Assembly (NCBI GenBank): GCA_910578425.1 | Contig: CAJTQX010000001.1 | Coordinates: 18,488 to 34,018, forward strand | From: an uncultured Anaerotignum sp. | GTDB taxonomy: Bacteria > Bacillota > Clostridia > Lachnospirales > Anaerotignaceae | Length of the DNA stretch: 15,531 nt | Direction of reading: 5' to 3' | Shown here: in pieces, positions 7,640 through 13,400 of the stretch | Numbering within the stretch: the first letter of the stretch is position 1 | Layout of the letters: the number at the start of each line of letters is the position of its first letter | Program-made: the position numbers and the translations under genes | Notes under the pieces: generated by a model | What the model was told of the DNA's origin: nothing | Databases searched by the model: none | Seen by the model: the letters and a program-made list of their open reading frames with translations, nothing else

Positions 7640-8767
7640 ATGGAAGGAAAGCTGAAACATTTTTTAAAGGAAGAAACGGTGTTGTGCGTCGCGCTGCTGC
7701 TGGCGGCCTGCTCCGCGCTCCTAATCCACCCCGACCCGCAATATCTGTCATACATAGATTTCCGCACGCTGGCAATATTGTTCTGCCTGATGGGCGCGAT
7801 GGCGGGGCTGCAAAAAACAGGCGTGTTCCAATGGGTCGCACAGGGGCTTTTGGGCAGGGTGAAAAACGCCAGACAACTGGTGTGTATTCTGGTGCTGCTG
7901 TGTTTTTTTTCCAGCATGGCAATTACAAACGATGTCGCGCTGATTACTTTTGTTCCGTTTACGTTTATTGTCCTCAGCCTGCTTGGCGCGGAGGAACGGA
8001 AACGGCTTGTTGTTCCGGTTGTGGTGCTCCAGACTATTGCCGCAAACCTCGGCAGTATGCTGACGCCTGTGGGCAATCCGCAGAACCTGTACTTATACGG
8101 CAGGGCGGGTGTTTCCCTTGGCTCGTTTATCGGGCTGATGCTCCCGTATACGCTTGTATCTTTCCTGTTTATACTGCTTTGGAGCGTGGTGCAGTTTCGG
8201 GCATATGACACGCCAATACATGTTTCTTTTGACGAAAATATCCGCCTTTCCCAAAAGGGACTGCCGCTGGCGGTGTATCTCGCGCTGTTTGGGCTGGATC
8301 TGCTCGCGGTGGCAAGAGTACTTCCGTATGAACTCGCGCTGGCGGCAACGGTTCTCGGGCTGCTGGCGGTGGACAGGTCGATGTTTGCCCGCGTGGATTA
8401 CAGCCTGCTTTTGACGTTCGTTGGTTTTTTCATATTCATTGGCAATATCGGCAGACTGCCGGTGTTTTATGATTTCCTGCGGCGTGCCGTTTCCGGAAAC
8501 GAGCTGCTTGCGGGAGCGGCTGCCAGCCAGATTATCAGTAATGTTCCCGCGGCGTTGCTGCTTTCCGGCTTCACGAATGACCTTTCATCGCTGATTGTTG
8601 GCGTGAATATCGGCGGGCTGGGAACGCTGATTGCCTCGATGGCAAGCCTGATTTCCTATAAATTCATTGCGCGGGAAGAGGGCGGTGTAAAGGGTGCATA
8701 TTTCCGTTGGTTTACGTTTACAAACCTCTGCTTTCTGGCTGTCCTGCTGATATTTTCGCTCCATTGA
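7640..8767 (+). CDS. SLC13/ArsB-type (ion transporter superfamily) membrane permease
   Basis: A 375-residue integral membrane protein with about ten hydrophobic segments. It carries the two pseudo-symmetric hairpin motifs of the CitMHS/ArsB/NhaD (ion transporter) superfamily: an I-T-N-D-V-A-L-I segment with TND at 97-99, and I-I-S-N-V-P-A-A-L with SNVPA at 300-304. It also has the conserved T-P-V-G-N-P-Q-N loop (142-149). Members move organic or inorganic anions such as citrate, dicarboxylates, sulfate or arsenite, or exchange Na+/H+; the substrate cannot be read here. It is somewhat short for the family (often 400-450). The start at 7640 has AAAGGAAAAG eight bases upstream. No arsenic or citrate genes adjoin it. 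It converges on the recombinase with four bases between the stops and no terminator visible there. Confidence 0.85.
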   Translation: MEGKLKHFLKEETVLCVALLLAACSALLIHPDPQYLSYIDFRTLAILFCLMGAMAGLQKTGVFQWVAQGLLGRVKNARQLVCILVLLCFFSSMAITNDVALITFVPFTFIVLSLLGAEERKRLVVPVVVLQTIAANLGSMLTPVGNPQNLYLYGRAGVSLGSFIGLMLPYTLVSFLFILLWSVVQFRAYDTPIHVSFDENIRLSQKGLPLAVYLALFGLDLLAVARVLPYELALAATVLGLLAVDRSMFARVDYSLLLTFVGFFIFIGNIGRLPVFYDFLRRAVSGNELLAGAAASQIISNVPAALLLSGFTNDLSSLIVGVNIGGLGTLIASMASLISYKFIAREEGGVKGAYFRWFTFTNLCFLAVLLIFSLH

Positions 8768-8771
8768 CAAA

Positions 8772-10325
8772 TCAGAATTTCCAGTAAATACATATGGGAA
8801 CGTTCTGCGTTCCGGGAATCCGCCGTCCGATGTCTATGTGGTCTATGAACTGCTCCACCAGTTCCCGCGTCAGGCGGCTGGGCGCGGTGTATTGCCGGAG
8901 CAGTTCTCTGTGGTTTTCTCCTGCTGCAATGCGGGCTTCGGTTTCCGCAAGCTCTGCCCGCAGCTCTGCCAACGCGTCCATAAGGCGCGTTTTTTCCCGG
9001 GCAAATTCCCGGGCAAGCTCGATATAATCGCTTTCGGAAAGGATACCTTTTACTTTATCCAGATAAAGTGCGTGTGTGGCTTTGGCACATTCCTGTGTCC
9101 TTTTTTCGCAGGCGGAAACGCGCTTCAAAAGATACGCCTGACGCGCTTCCAGGCTGTTGTTGAGTGTAACGCCGCGTTCCAGAACGTCCCAGTCCAGATA
9201 TGTGTCTGTGAACTGCCGCAGCTCGGCAAGTACGGTATTTTCAAGGCGTTTTTCGGAAATAAACGCACCATCACACGCACCCTTAGCGATATGGCGGCTG
9301 GGACAGGTGAGGTATCTGCGTCCCTTGCTTTTGCTGGAGCGGAGGGCATAGCCGCACGCAGCACAGCGTGCCTTTCTGGAAAATAATCCGACATTGCCGG
9401 ATGCAAAGGGCTTTGCCCGCTGTTCGCGCAGCAGCCGGACGCGTTCCCACAAATCTCTGTCAATAATGGCTTCGTGCGTGCCCTCCACGCGGTACCATGT
9501 TTCCCGCGGGCGAGGCTTGTTCTGCTTCGTTTTGTAAGATACGCTGCCGTATCTGCCCTGTACCATCGTGCCGGTGTACATCTCGTTTTCCAGCATATCC
9601 GCAATAGCGGCATATTTCCAGAGCGTGCTGTTTTCGCGTTTTGGCTGGCTGTGCCGCAATCCCTTTTGCCGCTTGTATTCTGTTGGGTTGGGAATGCCCC
9701 TGTCGTTCAGCATACGCGCGATGGCAGTCTTGCCCATGCCCTGCGCGAACAGCGTGAACACCTCCCGCACAACTGCTGCCGCCTCCTCGTCAATGAGCAG
9801 ATGCCCCTTGTGTTCCGGATCTTTGCGGTAACCGTATAACGCTGTCGAGCCAATATGCAGCCCGTTTTCCCTCCGGTTTGTCAGTACGCTGCGGATGTTT
9901 TCGGACATATCTTCCAAATACCATTCGTTCACTAGCCCGTTAATCTGGCGGGATTTTTTGTTGCCCTTGTTTGCGGTGTCCGCGTTGTCTACGATGCTGA
10001 CGAAGCGGACGCCCCAGAGCGGGAACAGCCCATGTATGTATTTTTCTACCAATTCCAGCTCGCGCGTGAAACGGGACTGCGTTTTGCAGAGAACGACGTC
10101 AAAGCGGCGCGCCTCGGCGTCATGCAGAAGCTGCTGAAATGCCGGACGGGAACGGTCCGCGCCTGCATAATCATCATCGCTGTAAATGCGGTAGATTTCC
10201 CAGCCCTGCCGCATGGCGTATTGTAAGAGCATGGACTGCTGGTTTTGTATACTTGCGCTGTCCTCGGATGCAGAGCGTTTTTCGCGGTCCTCCTCCGAAA
10301 GACGGCAGTAAACCGCTGCCCTCAT
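8772..10325 (-). CDS. Large serine recombinase
   Basis: A site-specific DNA integrase or invertase of the large serine recombinase family, 517 residues. The catalytic domain (about 1-145) has the Y-C-R-L-S motif with nucleophile S10, S-I-Q-N-Q, a DDDYAG-type segment and the S84-R-F-T-R88 basic motif. A recombinase domain follows (MGKTAIARMLNDRGIPNP, about 197-214). A zinc ribbon has C321-x2-C324, C341 and C351. A coiled coil (about 400-470) and a conserved C-terminal tail complete it. The start was set at ATG 10325-10323: the motif-bearing domain begins there, and that ATG overlaps the stop of the small upstream ORF (ATGA). The longer in-frame N-terminus, up to 10541, is an out-of-register reading of that ORF. 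The gene looks intact. No clear mobile-element cargo or att sites are visible, so its target is unknown. Confidence 0.9.
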   Translation of the reverse strand: MRAAVYCRLSEEDREKRSASEDSASIQNQQSMLLQYAMRQGWEIYRIYSDDDYAGADRSRPAFQQLLHDAEARRFDVVLCKTQSRFTRELELVEKYIHGLFPLWGVRFVSIVDNADTANKGNKKSRQINGLVNEWYLEDMSENIRSVLTNRRENGLHIGSTALYGYRKDPEHKGHLLIDEEAAAVVREVFTLFAQGMGKTAIARMLNDRGIPNPTEYKRQKGLRHSQPKRENSTLWKYAAIADMLENEMYTGTMVQGRYGSVSYKTKQNKPRPRETWYRVEGTHEAIIDRDLWERVRLLREQRAKPFASGNVGLFSRKARCAACGYALRSSKSKGRRYLTCPSRHIAKGACDGAFISEKRLENTVLAELRQFTDTYLDWDVLERGVTLNNSLEARQAYLLKRVSACEKRTQECAKATHALYLDKVKGILSESDYIELAREFAREKTRLMDALAELRAELAETEARIAAGENHRELLRQYTAPSRLTRELVEQFIDHIDIGRRIPGTQNVPICIYWKF

Positions 10326-10474
10326 GCTTGCCGCGCTGTCTGCGTTTCTGCCGGAAAAGTTTTGGCGCGCTCCATTTCGTTGATTAGCCGTATCCACGCC
10401 AGTGTGAATGGCTCCGGTTCCGGTACGTCCGTTCCATTTTGAAATATGTTTTTGCAGGTCGAAATATCTTTCAT
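10322..10474 (-). CDS. Small 50-residue ORF coupled to the recombinase
   Basis: The ATG at 10474-10472 follows a strong GAAAGGGG ribosome binding site (about 10482-10490 on the minus strand) and opens a 50-codon frame, MKDISTCKNIFQNG at its start, ending QTARQA. Its TGA (10324-10322) overlaps the recombinase ATG as ATGA. The context (good ribosome binding site, coupled stop-start, no other ribosome binding site for the recombinase) strongly suggests it is translated. The segment F-T-L-A-W-I-R-L-I-N-E-M-E-R-A-K looks like an amphipathic helix. From memory, short ORFs of this kind precede recombinase genes in other clostridia, but I cannot name a family. It may act only as a translational lead-in, or as a recombination accessory factor. 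Confidence 0.65.
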   Translation of the reverse strand: MKDISTCKNIFQNGTDVPEPEPFTLAWIRLINEMERAKTFPAETQTARQA

Positions 10475-10478
10475 AGAT

Positions 10479-10517
10479 ACAGCCCCTTTCTGTATTATGA
10501 TATGCGTGTGGGGCTGT
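10479..10517 (-). repeat. Inverted repeat enclosing the small ORF's ribosome binding site
   Basis: On the minus strand ACAGCCCC (10517-10510) and GGGGCTGT (10486-10479) are perfect 8-bp arms around a 23-nt loop. The downstream arm contains the GGGG of the ribosome binding site of the 50-residue ORF, and the loop holds a CATAAT that could be a -10 box. If transcribed, the hairpin would hide the ribosome binding site; as DNA it could be an operator or recombinase site. Confidence 0.5.
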
Positions 10518-10535
10518 CCGCTTTCGCCGGTTGGC

Positions 10536-10563
10536 TTGCATTTTTGCGGTTTTGTGTTATGCT
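10536..10563 (+). promoter_or_regulatory. Possible promoter of the phosphoesterase gene
   Basis: TTGCAT (10536-10541), a 16-bp spacer and TATGCT (10558-10563) are a partial sigma-A match 50 bases before the start codon. It is the best candidate in the short gap between the divergent recombinase unit and this gene, but the match is weak. Confidence 0.3.
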
Positions 10564-10613
10564 GTATTTCATAAAGGAATGGCGGCTTTGCAGCTCGGAA
10601 TGGAGGCGGCAGT

Positions 10614-11306
10614 ATGATTTATGTGATGTCGGATATACATGGCTGTTTTGATAAATACCAGAAAATGCTCAGACGGATTGATTTCGCGCCGGAGGATACA
10701 CTTTATGTGCTGGGGGACGTAATCGACAGGGGGCCTGACGGCATTAAAATTTTACAGGATATGATGGGGCGGGTGAATGTTTTCCCGATATTAGGCAACC
10801 ATGAATTTACCGCCGCGGTGTGCCTTCCGTGGCTGATGGACGAGGTGACGAACCTGAACCTTTCCAGACTTGATGAAAGTCAGATTGCCGCGCTCAGCGA
10901 ATGGGTTGCCAACGGGGGAACAGAAACCCTTCACGCATTGCAAAGACTTGGCGTGGATGAACGCGCTGAGATTTTGGAGTATTTGCAGGAGATGGAGCTT
11001 TATGAGGAAATCGAGGCAGGCGGGCGATCTTTTGTGCTGACACATTCCGGTCTGGAACATTTTTTGCCGGAAAAGGCATTGGAGGCGTATGAACTGCCGG
11101 ATTTTCTGTTTTGCCGTGCGGAATTGGAAAAGACATATTACGCAGATAAAATTGTAGTGTTCGGTCATACGCCAACGGCCGCTCTGGGCGGGGAAAATCA
11201 AATTCTCCGGCGGGAAACATGGATTGACATTGACTGCGGATGTGCATTTCGGGGCGGCCGGTTGGGCTGCCTTTGCCTGGAGACTTTGGAAGAGTTTTAT
11301 GTGTGA
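10614..11306 (+). CDS. PPP-family metallophosphoesterase (serine/threonine phosphatase-like)
   Basis: A 230-residue calcineurin-like phosphoesterase with the full metal-binding set: S6-D-I-H9-G, G34-D-V-I-D-R-G40, G61-N-H-E64, H144 in L-T-H-S, and G184-H185. GNHE in place of GNHD, together with the single-domain size, points to the PPP branch that includes bacterial Ser/Thr phosphatases and PrpE/ApaH-like dinucleotide hydrolases. Whether the substrate is a phosphoprotein or a dinucleotide cannot be decided. GGAGG (10602-10606) lies eight bases before the ATG. The C-terminus (D-C-G-C-A-F-R-G-G-R-L-G) is typical of the family and looks complete. The last bases overlap the tail of the convergent CotJC-like fragment, which suggests a rearrangement placed the two side by side. 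Confidence 0.88.
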   Translation: MIYVMSDIHGCFDKYQKMLRRIDFAPEDTLYVLGDVIDRGPDGIKILQDMMGRVNVFPILGNHEFTAAVCLPWLMDEVTNLNLSRLDESQIAALSEWVANGGTETLHALQRLGVDERAEILEYLQEMELYEEIEAGGRSFVLTHSGLEHFLPEKALEAYELPDFLFCRAELEKTYYADKIVVFGHTPTAALGGENQILRRETWIDIDCGCAFRGGRLGCLCLETLEEFYV

Positions 11307-11686
11307 TGGGAAGGCTGCGCATGTGCATGTGCAGCATCTGCTGCCATGTCCTCATACAGGTCGGTGATGGGGTCGCCCTTGGATTGCAGGTATGCCGCGG
11401 TGAAGGGGACGCCTGCCGCCGATGAGGGGTATACGCCAAGCCCATGATTGACGTAATAGGGATCAAGGCCGGCAGCGATGATCTGGTCTTTTGTCAGGCC
11501 CTGTGTGAGCTGGTGGACAATAGTTCCCATCATTTCAAGATGTGCAAATTCTTCCGTTGCAATATCATTCAATGTCGCTTTCGCTTCCGGAGTAACCATA
11601 GAAAATTTCTGGCTGAGGTAGCGAAGCGACGCGCCTAACTCACCATCAGCACCCCCATATGGCAGCAGGGTATGCAATTTTTTCAT
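11297..11686 (-). pseudogene. cotJC: Shortened CotJC/manganese-catalase-like gene
   Basis: The 129 residues match the first part of CotJC and manganese catalases: Y-G-G-A-D-G-E16 with L-R-Y-L, then the helix with T-E-E46-F-A-H49-L-E, then A-G-V-P-F-T-A and K-G-D-P-I-T-D-L-Y-E-D. In full-length relatives (about 190 residues or more) this is followed by the second pair of helices carrying a further Glu and a His of the dinuclear Mn site. Here it ends instead in AADAAHAHAQPSHHT. The N-terminus is also short, with nine residues before YGGADGE. The start ATG (11686-11684) overlaps the DUF2325 stop (TGATG). I read it as truncated and probably unable to build the normal catalase site alone. A functional two-helix protein that dimerises, or an N-terminal domain variant, is possible. 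Confidence 0.7.
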
Positions 11687-11973
11687 CAGCACGCATGGCA
11701 GTATTCTTCGAGGATACGTTTCAGGGCGGAGGACGAACTGCTGTGCGAGCGTGCAATGGAGATATTGTTTTTTTCAGCCTCCTGAACCGCGCCATGTGCC
11801 ATAATATGTGAAACGGTACTGGTAAAGAGAATGATAAGGTCTGCCTGTCCAATCTGCCCTTTGAAATTTCCGGGAAGCTGTGTGAAGACCTTGCTTTTGC
11901 AGTTATATTTTTTACAGATATCCATATATTGGCGTACCATACGGTCATGTCCGCCAACAATGACAACACTCAT
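11686..11973 (-). CDS. DUF2325 family small protein
   Basis: A 95-residue protein beginning MSVVIVGGHDRM, with an alternating beta-alpha pattern, a conserved G-G-H-D near the N-terminus and T-S-T-V-S-H at about 52-57. This matches my recollection of DUF2325, a small family of unknown function, often described as a putative metal- or nucleotide-linked Rossmann-like domain. The C-terminus has a Ser-rich run and ends EEYCHAC. The start has a strong AAAAGGAGG ribosome binding site (11988-11980) six bases upstream. The gene is first in an operon with the CotJC-like fragment, sharing a TGATG overlap, and is driven by the consensus promoter at 12086-12114. The ferritin-like partner hints at a metal or oxidative-stress link, which is inference only. 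Confidence 0.8.
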   Translation of the reverse strand: MSVVIVGGHDRMVRQYMDICKKYNCKSKVFTQLPGNFKGQIGQADLIILFTSTVSHIMAHGAVQEAEKNNISIARSHSSSSSALKRILEEYCHAC

Positions 11974-12058
11974 AAAATGCCTCCTTTTGTTTCCCGCATG
12001 GGTAGTCTTGATGAACAGGGCAAAAGCGAATCTGCTGCCAATTTCAATTCTTGCTAAT

Positions 12059-12076
12059 AGTTAGTTATAACTAACT
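12059..12076. promoter_or_regulatory. 18-bp perfect palindrome, probable operator of the DUF2325 operon
   Basis: AGTTAGTTATAACTAACT is perfectly self-complementary with no spacer. On the minus strand it covers about +4 to +21 relative to the predicted start near 12079, a normal position for a repressor roadblock. The TTAG...CTAA ends resemble the general style of DtxR/MntR-type metal-repressor boxes, but I cannot match it to a defined consensus. The regulator is not in the window, as far as can be told. Confidence 0.6.
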
Positions 12077-12085
12077 TATAATGGA

Positions 12086-12114
12086 AATATATCACAAAGG
12101 AAAAATTTTGTCAA
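12086..12114 (-). promoter_or_regulatory. Consensus promoter of the DUF2325 operon
   Basis: Reading the minus strand, TTGACA (12114-12109, perfect), a 17-bp spacer, and TATATT (12091-12086, five of six). Transcription would begin near 12079 and give a leader of about 105 nt with the palindrome at its start. This is the best promoter in the window. Confidence 0.8.
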
Positions 12115-12385
12115 GCAAAAAGATGGAGTGAAGACATGAATTTTTATAGGCTATAAGAGGTTTATTCATGGGAAAAAAAGGCTATTCTTTCCAAAGATAG
12201 AAAAGTTTTTTACTTACAGGCGGCAGTGTATGGCCAGAAGACAGGCTGAAGCCTTTTTGCCGGTCTATATCGACTCCGGAAAATCAAAAAACATTGCAGA
12301 TACAGGCTTTTCGTTTGAATTTCTAAGATGTAAGATGATATGGAGGAAAGTAGAATACTGGCAGGCGAAAAATGGAGGAGATGAA
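12115..12385 (+). other. Gap between the DUF2325 promoter and the broken resolvase
   Basis: I see no convincing gene here. An in-frame upstream extension of the resolvase fragment begins at 12230, but it has no ribosome binding site and no resemblance to resolvase N-termini. Short A/T-rich stretches, a minimal GC hairpin (AGGC at 12243-12246 with GCCT at 12251-12254) and a run of T follow each other but are too weak to call. If the resolvase came with a transposon, this gap would be the place for its res site. Confidence 0.3.
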
Positions 12386-12992
12386 ATGCAGGGAAATATA
12401 TACGGGTATATTCGGGTATCCGGTACGGATCAGAATGAGGAGAGGCAGAAAATTGCCATCAGCGCGAGACTGGTTCCCAAACAGAACATATATATGGACA
12501 AGCAGTCAGGAAAGGATTTTAACAGACCGCAGTACAAAAAAATGGTAAAACGGCTGCGGGAAGGGGATTTGCTGTACGTCCTCAGTATAGACAGGCTGGG
12601 GCGCAATTGAGGAAGTGCAAAACCAATGGCGGATACTGACGAAGGAAATCGGCATAGATATCTGTGTGATAGATATGCCGCTTTTGGACACGCGCAACGG
12701 GAAGGACCTTATGGGAACGTTCATTGCGGACCTTGTATTGCAGATTCTGTCTTTTGTTGCACAGAATGAACGGGAAAACATACGCGTGCGGCAGGCACAG
12801 GGCATTGCTGCGGCAAAGGCAAGAGGTGTGCGTTTCGGGCGTCCGCCAAAACCTCTGCCGGAAAATTATTTTGAGGTATACAGGCGTTGGAAGGCGGGAG
12901 AGATCAGCGGGGTTGCAGCAGCGGAGGAATGTGAAATGACGCTTTCACGTTTCCGCTATCAGGCGCAGAGCTATGAAAGGCTGTCAATATAG
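12386..12992 (+). pseudogene. Small serine resolvase split by a frameshift
   Basis: The first frame (12386-12610, 74 residues, ribosome binding site GGAGGAG at 12374-12380) starts MQGNIYGYIRVSG and carries catalytic S12 and the D-R70-L-G-R73-N motif, then meets TGA. The second frame, readable from GAG at 12609 to the TAG at 12992, continues E-E-V-Q-N-Q-W with the usual resolvase middle, the long helix E (L-S-F-V-A-Q-N-E-R), the R-F-G-R-P hinge and a C-terminal helix-turn-helix. Family members read R-N-Y-E-E; here one T stands between AAT and GAG, so two bases of the Tyr codon are missing. The joined product would be about 200 residues, the normal length. A GTG at 12615 could restart the second part. 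It is a recent pseudogene or a sequence error; programmed shifting looks unlikely because AAT-T is not a slippery site. Confidence 0.85.
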
Positions 12993-13091
12993 TCGACTGG
13001 CAAATTTTCCAATGGATTGGGACGCGCAAAAAAACTGATGAAATGAGGCGGTTTTGCACAGGAAAGTACGGCTGACAAAGGAATTCATTCC

Positions 13092-13120
13092 AAAGCCTTC
13101 AAAGGAAAAGGGCTTTTTCC
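13092..13120 (+). terminator. Hairpin after the resolvase, possibly bidirectional
   Basis: AAAGCC (13092-13097) pairs with GGCTTT (13111-13116), ending in T5 (13114-13118). An alternative stem is GGAAAA (13104-13109) with TTTTCC (13115-13120), which on the minus strand is followed by TTT. It sits between convergent units, so it may end both weakly. Confidence 0.45.
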
Positions 13121-13144
13121 AGCAGCATCTATTCAAACACCTTG

Positions 13145-13165
13145 CCTGATTCCATCAGGTTTTTT
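13145..13165 (+). terminator. Short intrinsic terminator, plus direction
   Basis: CCTGAT (13145-13150) and ATCAGG (13154-13159) form a 6-bp stem with a TCC loop, followed at once by T6 (13160-13165). It would stop rightward transcription from the resolvase region before it enters the opposing Cys-rich gene. Confidence 0.65.
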
Positions 13166-13178
13166 ACATGGGACAGGT

Positions 13179-13385
13179 TTATTCTTCTGGGCTGTTGTTC
13201 TGTGTGGATGTTTTTTCGGGTTTATTGCAGCCCGCGCTATGTGCACAGCCTGCACAGCCGCCGCCGCAGGTATGCTCCTGCCGCATTGCCTGCGCGCGTT
13301 TCTGCATTTTCCGTACGTTATAATATACAATACAGAAGACCATAATCGCGGGGATGATTTTGGTGAAGATGTCAGTATTTTCCAT
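13179..13385 (-). CDS. Cys-rich single-pass membrane protein (FeoB-associated-like)
   Basis: A 68-residue protein with one membrane segment (about 9-24), a basic stretch (K/R-rich, 26-35) and then a Cys cluster, C40-x3-C44-x2-C47-x5-C53, in a Gly-rich context, followed by a polar tail. This form resembles the small 'FeoB-associated Cys-rich membrane proteins' of anaerobic Firmicutes, whose exact role is unknown. No feoA or feoB is in the window. AAGGAGG (13397-13391) stands seven bases before the ATG. It lies 15 bases downstream of the radical SAM stop on the same strand, so the two are probably co-transcribed. An overlapping frame (13133-13390) is a shadow without such features. The family assignment is moderate; the small size leaves room for other roles. 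Confidence 0.65.
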   Translation of the reverse strand: MENTDIFTKIIPAIMVFCIVYYNVRKMQKRAQAMRQEHTCGGGCAGCAHSAGCNKPEKTSTQNNSPEE

Positions 13386-13400
13386 AGCATAGCCTCCTTG

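Noticed and set aside
6474..7922. 482-codon open frame on the minus strand
   Set aside because: It runs antisense through the surface-protein 3' end, a terminator, a promoter and the permease start. It has the Cys/Phe/Pro/Arg-rich composition of a shadow frame and no recognisable domain.
8768..8771. Terminator between the converging permease and recombinase genes
   Set aside because: Only four bases separate the stops and no hairpin with a T-run lies near them.
10326..10541. 72-codon N-terminal extension of the serine recombinase
   Set aside because: It is an out-of-register reading of the small ORF with the good ribosome binding site, has no recombinase resemblance and starts upstream of the likely promoter.
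12600..12615. Programmed +1 frameshift (RF2-like) in the resolvase
   Set aside because: The AAT-TGA context lacks a slippery codon that allows re-pairing in the +1 frame and lacks a nearby stimulating Shine-Dalgarno-like element, and close family members are uninterrupted; a deletion is simpler.
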